Positions 10,434-19,922 of a stretch of DNA of 64,000 nt are shown here, piece after piece. The notes below the pieces were generated by a model. That model was not told where the DNA came from, did no database searches, and was given only the letters and a program-made list of their open reading frames with translations. Source of the DNA: Hypericum androsaemum (taxonomy: Eukaryota; Streptophyta; Magnoliopsida; Malpighiales; Hypericaceae). The position numbers were made by a program, and so were the translations under genes. Numbering within the stretch: position 1 is the first letter of the stretch; every line of letters starts with the position of its first letter. Location: contig OZ023182.1 in the NCBI GenBank assembly GCA_963995505.1, forward strand, positions 11,152,707 to 11,216,706, written 5' to 3'.

Positions 10434-11687
10434 TTATGTCTCATCAGTTTCATATAGGGTAAGATCTTTACTTACCTCTCCCAATTTTGGAAAATTATTT
10501 TCCAAAAAAATGACATCTCGTGATTCAAATTCTGTCACTTGTCCATTTTCGTGTTCGCCCACGAACACATATCCCTTTGATACTTCAGAGTATCTAATGA
10601 AGATACTCTTCTTACCTCTCGGTCCTAATTTACCAAAATTACTGGAGGTAGTATGGACATAAGATGCACACCCCCACGGTCGTAAGTAGCTTAGATCGGG
10701 CTTCCTACCTGTCCACAATTCGTAAGGGGTGGTAGTGACAGACTTGGAGGGCACACGGTTTAGAACATATGTGGCAGTAAGGAGTGCATCTCCATAAAAT
10801 GATATAGGTAAATTCGCTTCTGCCATCATAGATCTAACCATGTCTAGAAGGGTCCTATTCCTTCTTTCTGCTACCCCATTTTGTTGAGGTGTGCGAGGAA
10901 TGGACAACTGATGTTCAATTCCTTTTTTATCACATAGAGTTTTAAACTCATCGGAAAGATACTCACGACCACGATCTATTCGTAAGGCCTTGATCTTCCG
11001 TTCTAATTGATTCTCAGCATAATTCATGAAGGTCTTGAAGCAAGTTAATGCTTCAGACTTGTGAGAAATCAAATAGATTAGACCATACCTGCTATAGTCA
11101 TCTATAAATGTGATGAAATAATAGGCTCCATGCCTAGCCCTCACATTCATTGGACCACAAATGTCTGAATGGATTAATTGTAACGGATAGTCAGCTCTAG
11201 TTCCCTTACCAAATGGTTTTCTAGTCAATTTTACTTCCAGACAACGTTCGCAAGTAGGTAAGATAGCCTTTTCCAAGTTACCTAATAGTCCTGCCTTAGT
11301 TAGACGATTCAAGCGATCTTGACCAATATGGCCTAATCTAGAATGCCACAACACAACATCATCCTGAGATGGTGGCGTGGTAGTGACCATGGAAAAATTT
11401 GTTCGAGGTAAATCACACAGATCAACATCCATAATCAAGAAATCATTTGATTGATAACCAGATCCATAAAAAATATGTTTCAAAAACAACTGAACAGAAT
11501 TGTTCTCAAATATCCAACAAAAACCAAGAGACATTAAAAATGAAACTGAAATTAAATTCTGACAAATCTCTGGAGCGTATAGCACATCGTGTAGAAGTAG
11601 GGTACGTCCTCCACGTAGGCTCAATCTGCATGTGCCCATGCCCTTGACTTCTACTCGTGCATTATTACCTACATAGGTAGACGTCAA
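10434..11687 (-). pseudogene. Copia A pre-integrase and integrase
   Basis: A 417-residue frame. The GAG-pre-integrase zinc-type region has LWHSRLGHIGQ near residue 113 and a CERCLEVK pair near 146-153. The integrase triad reads Asp175 (HSDICGP), Asp238 (RIDRGREY) and Glu274 (QNGVAERRN), giving the expected 35 residues between the last two. The chromodomain-free C-terminus runs to LYETDE, then a stop. The start overlaps the gag-protease frame by 4 bases after a small deletion near 11690, not a programmed shift as far as I can see. Confidence 0.88.
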
Positions 11688-12423
11688 AATTCGACGAAGG
11701 TATCACGATGCTTCGTCACATGGTCTGTCGCTCCTGAATCAATCATCCACAAGGGTTGACTTTTAGTTAGAAGGATAGTACTAGATACATACAATTTACT
11801 CGCACATGAGTTAAAAGGATGTACCTTCTTTTCTTCTTTGCAATCTTTTGCAAAATGACCCTTCTTTTGACAGTTAAAATATTTCACCTTAGAAACGTTA
11901 ACCATTCTCTTCTTCTTACCCTCAGAAGTCTTCTTCCCGGGTGGAGAATTTTCAGTTTTGCTCTTTTTGTTTCCCCATCTTTTATTGCCTTTTCCCTTCA
12001 GGACCGTCTTCCTTTTCCCACCTTTGAAGTTTGAAGCAGCCATATGCGCCTCAGGATGGACTTTGATCGCAAGCAGACGATCATCTTCCAGCTCAAGGTG
12101 GCGGGCCACATCATCAAATGTCTTGACATTATCAGCGTGGGTCAGGGTCATCTTCATGTGTTCCCAATTTGCAGGCAGGGAACGAATGACAGCTTGGATC
12201 TTCTGCTCGTCACTAAGCACATGGCCAGCTTCTACCAGGTCACTGATCATGTTGGACATTTCCCGAAGATGCTTCTTCATTGTATGATCAGGACGCTTCT
12301 TGTAAGTGTCGAACCTTATGGTCAAAGCTCGCAGCTTTGAGGTGGAGATCTTCCCAAATTTCTCCTTAAGCGCATCCCATAGGTCCTTTACATTTTTGAA
12401 AGCTCGAAATTGCCTAGTGACAT
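11684..12423 (-). pseudogene. Copia A gag (truncated) and protease
   Basis: The minus-strand frame can be read from about 12420 (TRQFRAF...) without its own start. It contains the C-terminal half of the UBN2-type gag, a zinc knuckle near 11890-11850 in which the first Cys is replaced by Tyr (YFNCQKKGHFAKDC), and the aspartic protease signature WMIDSGATDH near 11750-11720. It stops at FVEF, where copy C reads on. Copy C has an intact knuckle, so the Tyr is a lesion of copy A. Confidence 0.85.
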
Positions 12424-12429
12424 ATTTGC

Positions 12430-12739
12430 GAGTGATAGAAAGTTGACTACTAAAATAGTGAGCTTAAATAATTCCCTATCCTCTGAGTGGTCAACCCCCT
12501 AGCCTCACCCTCTTTGGATTAGAGCTTATTTAAACCTTCGAGGGTGTAGTCCTTACGTGTTCCTATGTTTTGCACCTGGGGGAGTGAACTATTTGGTTGT
12601 GGGGTGGTCTTGCGACAAGAGATCAAAATTGTGAGGTGTTCTTTTTACTGAGGGTGTGCTAACTCTTCCCCTACTTATTTGTGTCTTTGAGTTTTGTTTG
12701 AGTCTTTTGCTTGAGGATAAGCAAAGATTCATGGGGAAA
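12430..12739 (+). mobile_element. Athila-like 3' internal non-coding region and PPT
   Basis: Plus-strand non-coding DNA ending in the purine tract ATGGGGAAA (12731-12739) immediately before an LTR. It has the run tttgcttgaggataagcaaa shortly upstream of the PPT, a hallmark shared with the minus-strand element at 44094-44160 (ttgcttgtcctcaagcaaa on the plus strand). No open frame. The coding part of this element is missing, replaced by copia A. Confidence 0.55.
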
Positions 12740-14288
12740 TGATGAGTGCAAGAAATACTCACTTTGTCACCTCATTTTAGGGTCATTTTGACCTATTTTT
12801 GAGTCATTTTATGCCATTCTTAGGTCTCTTGCCTAGAATGGTTTCACCTTTTTCTCTTCGTGTCTTTTGGAGGAGGATTTTGCAGAGACGTGAGGATTAA
12901 GTGAGAAGAGGGAAGCGTTGGAAGAGTCAGGCCGAGAGATAGCCAGCCAGAACTAAGCTGCAACTGCCGAACGATAAAATTTGCACTAGACGGCGTCTCT
13001 CCTAGAGGAACACGCCGATTGGCAGTCCCCTTGACAGACGGCGTGAGGACTTAATCTAGATTTTCCACAATCCTCTATATCCCACCGGATGGTGCCCCTA
13101 GCCCGTCGAGCGGTGTTCAGGGAGAATGGAGGTGAAATCGTCCACTGGGTGGCTCCCAAGTAGCCAACTGAAGTTCGCACCAGCCAAATGATACACCTTG
13201 CATCGGACGACATTCCAAAATTTTCCTGGGAGAATTAGATATTTTGAGGGCTTTTCGAATATTTTAACCTTATTTTACGATTGAGAGGGAGACTTCTCTA
13301 TAAATACTCCCCTCAACCTCTCATTTTGTAAGCCTTGACAAAGGACTTAAACTTTGGATTTTACAATAATTGGAGGAGGAGCTCAAGGAGCAAGGAGTGG
13401 ATGTAGGGAGAGGATCGAGCGGCTCGTCACCATGATTGAGCATTCTCTATCCCTTCCTTTCTATTTCGCTCCTGTGACATTGTTCTCTTTCATACATTAT
13501 CATTTTAATTAAATGATGATGTGTGAGTAGTTTGCTTTTGGGTTTGGTGCCTTAGTGCTCCCAAAATGCTTAGTTTAGAATGAGCTTAACCTTTAGATCA
13601 TGTAGCGGTTAGAGGGCATAATGTGTTGGGTAACAGATTTCTATTGGAACCTAGGGATTAGTAGCACTGGTAACGACCTAGAGTCCTTCCCAATCGATTG
13701 TAGCATGACCTAAAGTACTTAGCTGTGAAGGGGAGCATGAAAAAGCCTAACTGCTAGATTATGCATTACCTGATGGACTTAGCCATGAAAATGGACTTTA
13801 CTGTGAATGGTAGTACGTAGTTGGCCCAAGGGTGGTGCATTAATGAGTGAGATTTAGGAGGGCAAGAGTGATAGTCTCGACACCTAGGTGAGGTTAACAA
13901 CTTACCAACATTGGGCGTGAGTGATGTTCTTATTGGGACCCCCCTAATATCTTCTTTGTGGTGTGAAATACTTAGCTCTGAAGTGCCATATCTTAGTTCA
14001 CCTAGGCCCTTCACGAACATAAAAGCCCAAGAGAGACCAAACACGTAGGGAAGTACGAAGGTCACCTAGCCCAATTTCCTTTAAATTGTCTTTATAACAT
14101 TTCAACTTAATCTTTGTCATTGCTTGCTTCTCCCAAACCTTTCATAAAATACTAATCAACCTAATCTTAATCGCATGTCACTCGGGATGTCTTGAACCCG
14201 CTCCTTGTGATTCAACATTATACCCGTACTCCCTATTATTACAAGGTGGACCCAAAAATTCACTCTTCAACTGCTATGATCTGATTCA
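12740..14288 (+). repeat. Athila-like LTR
   Basis: Begins TGATGAGTG at 12740 directly after the PPT. It contains a TATA-type motif (ctctataaatactcc near 13295-13310) and a U5-like region that aligns by eye with 55640-56180, for example ctttgtggtgtgaa(a/g)ta followed by ttcacctagg and aagagagacca/aagagaaacca. The 3' end near 14288 is a guess; no PBS or target duplication was found. Confidence 0.6.
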
Positions 14289-14324
14289 GTGTTGGTAAAA
14301 ATTTTAACTTCTGCTACTACGAAC

Positions 14325-14735
14325 CCGAGGTTTGTGTTTATGAAATGGTTTGTTCGTTAAAAGAAGCTATGATTGTAAAATGGTTTGTGTAGTTATGATT
14401 GAATGATTTACTTTGTTATGATGTGATGGTTTGTGTAATTATGATTAAATGGTTCGACATGTTATGATGGAATGTTATGATGAAATAGTTTATTCTGTTA
14501 TGCTACAATCGTTTGCTCTGGTATGATAAAATGGTTTGCATAGCTATGATTGAATGATTTGCTCTGTTATAATGAAATAGTTTGCTTTGTTATGATGTAA
14601 TGGTTTATATAGTTATGATTATATGGGTCGACATGATATGATGGAATAGTTTGCTGTGTTATGATAAAATGGTTTGTTCTGTTATGCTACAATGATTGAG
14701 TCTAGTATGATAAAATGGTTTGCTCTGTTGTTAAA
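14325..14735 (+). repeat. 23-bp minisatellite array 1 (upstream of the FAR1-like exon)
   Basis: Degenerate tandem copies of a unit close to tgttatgataaaatggtttgttc (period 23), about 16 units with interruptions. It ends just before a polypyrimidine tract and AG at about 14755 that looks like a splice acceptor, so it probably fills the first intron of the FAR1-like relic. Confidence 0.75.
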
Positions 14736-15574
14736 GAAAGGTACGTTTTATTTTTTCCTTTCTACAGTTGAAAATTTGCAAGAATTTGAGAAAGAAGAAA
14801 TCTGGAAACAAAAACAGTTTGCTACACCTGATGATCTGTGGGAATTCTAAACTTCTTACGCGCACCATAAAGGATTTGGTGCGCGTTGTCAGTATAGGAG
14901 ACGACGGATAATAAAAGACCTGGATATCATATACTATGTCAAATTTGTCTACAACAAGGAGGGTTTTCGTCGGCCGTGTAAAAACTTGAAGGAGGATGAT
15001 GCTCGGCCTTACGAACAAAAAAAGGAGAGAGTTAGCTGCCATGCAATGATAAAATTCCAGTATTCTATAGAGAGATTGGCTTTTCTTATTACAAAATGGG
15101 TTGTGCAGCATAATGATCACGAGCTGCAGTCATATGCGTACTCCCATATGCACATATCTAACCAAGCTATCAATCCTATTCAGCAACACATTGCTAAGAT
15201 AAATAGTGACACTGGTATCCCACTTAGATCGTCTTACGAGCTATGGCTTTTGAATGCTGGCAGTAAGCAACAACTTGATTTTCTTCACATAGATCTGAAA
15301 AATCATCTTGGCAGCCAAAGACAAAGATCAATGAAGCATGGTGAAGCTACTGTCTTGTTCGAGTACTTCAGAGCGGAAACATCCAAAAATCCATCATTTT
15401 TCTATGACATAGAAGTGTACAGCTAAGAACGGATTGCAAACATTTTTTGGGCGGACAGACGGATGAGGATTGACTATAAATACTTTGGCGATGCTATTTG
15501 CTTTGACACAATGTACCGAACAAACAGAAATTATCAGCTATTAGGTATGATACTCTGACATTCCTCTTTTATTA

Positions 15575-15700
15575 TTAAATGGTATGCATAACACATGAAA
15601 ATATCTTATAGAACTGAAATGGTATGCTCAGATATGATAAAATGGATTGTATAGTTATGATAAACTGGTATGCTCAGATATGATAAAATAGTTTGTATAG
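15575..15700 (+). repeat. 23-bp minisatellite array 2 (intron of the FAR1-like relic)
   Basis: Four to five degenerate units, for example tatgctcagatatgataaaatgg and tgtatagttatgataaactgg, partly in a 46-bp double-unit pattern. It lies wholly between the donor at about 15546 and the acceptor at about 15746. Confidence 0.65.
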
Positions 15701-16519
15701 ACTGACTAGATTTATTCAAACTAATTATGGAGATTGATTCATGCAGCGCTATTCGTTGGATACGACAACCATCGTATGTGCTACATTTTTTGGTGCAGCT
15801 TTTCAGTTCGACGAGATGACAGATTCATTTTGATGGTTGTTCAGGACTTTCTTACGGTGCATTGATGACAAAGCACCACAAACCATCTTTACCAACCAAG
15901 ACGCAGTAATAGCTAGTGCCATCAAGTTCGAGCTGCGAAGTACGTACAACTGCCTCTGCACATGGCCTATATTAGAGAACACGAAGAAAAATCTCAGTCA
16001 TCTATACACATCTAAGGTAGCAGATTTATTCCTTTATTTGATAAATGAGGCAGACGATGAGGAAGAGTTTAATTATGAATTGAATCTCATGATACAAGAG
16101 TGTTTCAACTCTATTGGATACAAATGGCTTAAAAATTATACACAAGTCAGGAACAAAATGGTCATCTGCATGGGTTAAGCAACACTTCACCGCTGGGATG
16201 GTCACAACACAAGTTGTTGAATCCTTCGACAGCATTATAAGGTGGTATTTGCAGCCCGATTACAACCTTCTATAGTTCTTCACATATTTTAACAATCTCT
16301 TGGATAGTAGAAGGCTTGAAGTAACAAAGGCAAACTTTGACTCCAAGGATAAGAGGTGCAACAATAAAAACAAATGCAACTCATTACTTAATTTAGCATA
16401 AGTCTATACATATTGCATGTATGGAAAGTTTCAGGAAGAATACGATGAATCTGCTGACTACACTATTGAGCTACAATTGGACAACTAACATCCCACATGT
16501 AAGTCGCTTAAAAATAGTA

Positions 16520-16855
16520 TGGTTGTTTGTTCTGTCGTGTTCTAATGGTCCAAAATATTAATGGTTTATTCTGTTATGATAAAATGGTTTGTTTTGTTAT
16601 GATAAAATGGTTTGTTTTGTAATGATAAATGGTTCGTTTTGTTATGATTAAATGGTTTATTTTGTTATGATAGAATGGTTTACTCTGTTGTGATAAAATG
16701 GTTCGATCTGTTATGATAAAATGGTTCGTTATGTTATGATAAAATGGTTCATTCTGTTATGATTAAATGGTTTACTCTGTTATGATAGAATAGTTTGCTC
16801 GGTTGTGATAAAAAGGTTTACTCTGTTATGATGAAATGATATTGTTAAATGGTCT
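16520..16855 (+). repeat. 23-bp minisatellite array 3 (intron of the FAR1-like relic)
   Basis: The cleanest of the three arrays: about a dozen units of tgttatgataaaatggtttgttt with scattered changes (tttg/ttcg/ttta). It lies between the MULE-domain exon and the SWIM exon. Unit length and sequence are the same as arrays 1 and 2. Confidence 0.85.
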
Positions 16856-17169
16856 TTTGTTAATACCATGTGCAGATCGTATCAAACACTACAATGTCTA
16901 CAAGCCTTCAAAAAAAGACTCTTCACTTAAGTTATATGAGAGAATGGTGCAGATCCACAAGTCAAATATGATACTCTCATGCTCGTGTTGTTTATATGAA
17001 ATGGCTGGGTTGTTTTGTAGACACGTACTCAGGGTCATGGAAACTCTGAGATACTTGGGTAAGGAGGAATTAAGAGATCTGCCTAAGCACTACGTTATGA
17101 AAAGGTGGACAGTACAATTGTGAGGCCTACCTGGAGTATGTGTTAACACCTGAAGCCTCTATACATCAT

Positions 17170-17480
17170 GGCTCATGTCTTTGGAAAGCTGGTAGAGAAG
17201 ATCCTCGTAGATAATGGGACGGGGGGAGGGTCGTTAACATTCTTCCTCACTCACTTCTGAAGAATCTGGTCAGGGAGAATGAGATGTTGACTTTAACGAT
17301 CATGATAATGACTGACTTTGCTGGTAAGGGTACTCATCCCCCTAGGGTACTTGTGGCTGAAGTTAGTGTGGATTTTGTAACTCGAGAAGTTGCGTCCTTT
17401 GTTATTGACGCAAAGACGTCCTAAACATGCCTACTAGGGAAGGATTGGATATATTAAAGACAAGTCATCCCATCCTCCCT
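17170..17480 (+). pseudogene. Ty3/gypsy aspartic protease remnant
   Basis: Plus-strand frames show KILVDNGTGG (the usual VDGGAAVNILP-type active site, with a frameshift), then VVNILPHSLLKNL, TIMIMTDFAGKGT, VLVAEVSV and FVIDAKTS...LLGKDWI, which follow the order of the protease region of large plant gypsy elements (Tat/Ogre-like). The active site and LGRDW-like end are altered, and stops follow. The next 500 bp (17480-17960) show no readable domain. Confidence 0.65.
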
Positions 17481-17959
17481 CCACCTGTTCCTGATCCAAT
17501 AGCGTAGCACGAAGCAATATAGATTGCCGAATTATCGGGTTTGAGAGTTCAGTCAAGTGGGAGGTTCCATCCTTACAATGACTGGCTAATGCCGCACTCA
17601 GGAGGTAAGTGCTTAGGCTTACCTTCCATGACTAGTCACTCATTGAAGAGATGATAAGGCGTTCATAGGTCTACACCTTGTCGCAATATGAAGTGGCTGG
17701 ATGTGTCTTCGAAGACGATGGCCAATACCTCCTAGAGCTGCTGAAGGTAAGTGACCTTCATCCTGCTTAATGCAGGATGAGTGACACCAAAGCTAGTGTG
17801 AAGTACCCTCTAGAAGGGGATGCTTCTTCATTCTAATAGGATATGATGATCTCTTAAAAAGGCTGGATACGGCCTTAGTCACTTTTCATAGTCTTCCATT
17901 GGATTGGTTCATTTTGTGACATGCCTTTTACCCGGCCTACCCAAGGCTGATATATCTAA

Positions 17960-19750
17960 ATAAAAGTTATTTCTTTCACCCTCTAAAGGTCGACAAATTT
18001 CAACTTATTGTTATTTTTTCTTAAAAGTGTCAGTAGCTGCGTTTCACGGCTTTGTAAAGGCCGAGATTTTGAATGCACACATAAAAAAAGACAAGTCAAA
18101 TAGGTTTAAATAGCTACATGTCAACACTTCTCGTCTAGCCGTACAGAATTGTTAACATGTAGGGGGCGTAGTTGCAGTGCGAAAAAATACTTTGATGTCA
18201 GCTAGGTAAAGCAGGTCAGATTTTAGTCGACTACTCTAGACCATCTGCTAGGTTCAAAAAGTCGATGATCCACTAAGTTTAAGAGGTCGACGATCTGTTA
18301 GGTTCAAGGAGTCAACGATCTTCTAGGTTCAAGAAGTTGAAATCTGTTTGTGTACAAGCGGTCGACTAATGGGAGCAACCACGATCGGCTGGAGGTAGCA
18401 ACCAACTGGATATAACAACCTTGACTAACTAAAGTTAGCAACCAATTAGATATAGTGACCTGACCTCGACTGGCTAAAGGTAGCGACCAATTGAATATAA
18501 TGACCTTGACCGGCTGAAGGTAGTGTCCATACTTAGTCAATTGGCCTTAACTTTTGACTCGGACCTCGAATTGAGCTGATTCATGCTACCGTGAAAAGGT
18601 AAGAGGTGGAGTTAAGTCATGTTGATTATAAAAAATTAGGCATCGCCATCGCTAATTGGAGCTTGTCGACATCGCTATTTGGAGTTGGCCGACGATACTA
18701 GTTGGAGGTGGGCAACACGGGATTGGTAGAAAGGCTATAAATTTTTACTCAAAGGTTGGATTGAAACATTTCAAGTTATTCTGCAAAGCTAAAACATAAA
18801 TATACAACTTTCTAGTTGATGACTTCTTCAAATTAAGAGCACAAAGGTGTCAAAATCTGTTTTAAGTTACCAATCGCTAGTTAGGGGGACCTAACGCCGA
18901 TCGCTAGTTATGAGGACATAGCTCTGGATCGCTAGTAGTGGGTAGTCAGAGCTGGTCACAATTACAAGGAGCTGGAGTTGGTTGCTAGTTACAAGGAGGT
19001 GGAGTTGGTCTCTAGTTGTGGGAGGTTTGAGTCCAGTCGCTAGTTACAGGTAGTTAGAGTCTGTCGCTAGTTGTAAGAAGCTGGGGGTGCCATCGGTTGG
19101 TTGGGACTAGCGATGTTGCTAGGTTGAGAAAGATTAGACTGGCTTCAATTGAGAAAATTGACACGTTGTTAAAATGGAAGACGGGTTGGAGTTGGAGGAC
19201 CAATCGAGCTCGGTTGACTAGAGAAGTAGAGGCTCTGACTTAAAAGAGACTGAGCTGAGAAGGACTCTAGTAAAGACGACATAAGCTTGGAAGAGATCGG
19301 GGTATGATGGACTCTAGAGAAGACAGGATAAACACAAAAAGACCGGACGGGCTCGAGTTCTTGGAGTTATGCACGAAAACGAATTCGGGAAGACAATCAG
19401 ACTTCTAAGGACCGAAGAAGTCCGAGGTTGGAGTACGATATGCATCAGAAAAGAATAGGTTTTGAGGCATTGTATCAGCTAAAAGATGACATAGGGTAGG
19501 AGGCGAGGTAGGTTTTCATTTTTTTTATATAAGCAAGACTTGGGGCATTAAGCAAAGGGGACCACAAAAATCATACCGAAAACCCAAGCTTTGTTTTTAT
19601 TGTTTCTGTTAGTTCTTGTTCATCCTTAAAAAAAAGGACGTTTCTCCCATTCTTTTTCTCCCTCATGTTAGACCAACATTGGAGCGACCACCCCGTCTAA
19701 AGTTTCCTCTGTTCTTTTCATGCAACAACCTCTTTACCGCATGAGCTAAT
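17960..19750 (+). repeat. LTR-like non-coding region with three tandem arrays
   Basis: After the gypsy remnant comes about 1.8 kb without genes. It contains a 25-bp array (about 18195-18350, unit like gtcgacgatctgttaggttcaagga), an array of roughly 46-50 bp (about 18375-18535, with ggtagcaaccaattggatata), and a 27-bp array (about 18860-19090, unit like tcgctagttacaaggagctggagttgg, about eight units). A TATA-type sequence (ttttttatataag, about 19521-19533) and a leader-like region follow. I read it as the LTR of a Tat-like gypsy; its ends are not defined. Confidence 0.45.
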
Positions 19751-19781
19751 TATTAATCGTAAACTTTATTATGCTACAAGT

Positions 19782-19787
19782 TTTATT
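19782..19787 (-). terminator. Putative poly(A) signal of the lipoxygenase gene
   Basis: AATAAA on the minus strand (tttatt on the plus strand), about 135 bp beyond the stop codon at 19923-19925. It is the only canonical signal I see at a plausible distance. Confidence 0.4.
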
Positions 19788-19922
19788 GATCATTGCCTGC
19801 GGTTATCTTACAATAAATCGGAGATGGATGCTTAAAATAGGTAGCTACTTATCTACAAGACAACTTAGAACACATGTAATGTAGTTAATTGCAAGCGGAC
19901 TTGGAATTTCTGAGGAGGAAAT

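Larger units (their letters stand above)
7082..12423 (-). mobile_element. Ty1/copia element, copy A (5'-truncated)
   Basis: On the minus strand this runs gag (truncated), protease, integrase, reverse transcriptase, RNase H, a roughly 1.08-kb non-coding 3' segment, a PPT (7539-7550) and a 3' LTR (7082-7538). This is the copia order, with integrase before reverse transcriptase. The 5' end is lost: gag begins abruptly at about 12423 against Athila-like DNA, with no 5' LTR or primer site. Copies B (35545-38190) and C (49538-55240) belong to the same family. It is inserted in the gypsy reverse transcriptase at 7081. In-frame stops and a deletion make it defective. Confidence 0.85.
14756..17123 (+). 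pseudogene. FAR1/FHY3-type (MULE transposase-derived) gene relic
   Basis: Three exon blocks on the plus strand. Block 1 (about 14756-15546) holds the FAR1 DNA-binding domain (EF.TSYAHHKGFGARC, CHAMIKF) and the entry to the MULE domain (NIFWADRRMRIDYKYFGD, FDTMYRTN), with stops at about 14850 and 15424. Block 2 (about 15747-16400) continues the MULE domain (IFTNQDAVIASAI, LCTWPILENTKKNLSHLY) with a frameshift near 16165. Block 3 (about 16876-17123) has the SWIM zinc finger CSCCLYEMAGLFCRH. Junctions look like real introns (TTAG|GTATGA at about 15546; TGCAG| at about 15746). Known FAR1/FRS proteins are nuclear transcription factors; FHY3 and FAR1 act in phytochrome A signalling. The stops make this a pseudogene. 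It could be a domesticated FRS copy or a Jittery-type MULE; no terminal repeats are seen. Confidence 0.8.

Noticed and set aside
11684..11690. Four-base overlap of gag-protease and integrase frames considered as programmed frameshifting
   Set aside because: Copy C reads straight through the same place in one frame, so the overlap in copy A comes from a deletion.
8620..12325. Reverse transcriptase considered as an integrated pararetrovirus
   Set aside because: The gene order with a DD35E integrase before a YVDD reverse transcriptase, plus PPT and LTR, is Ty1/copia; there is no movement or coat protein.
11958..12340. Plus-strand open frames of 109 and 98 codons
   Set aside because: Antisense to copia A gag; composition is explained by the gag codons.
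16520..16855. Regularly repeated 23-mers considered as a CRISPR array
   Set aside because: The units are directly adjacent with no spacers, degenerate, and in plant DNA.
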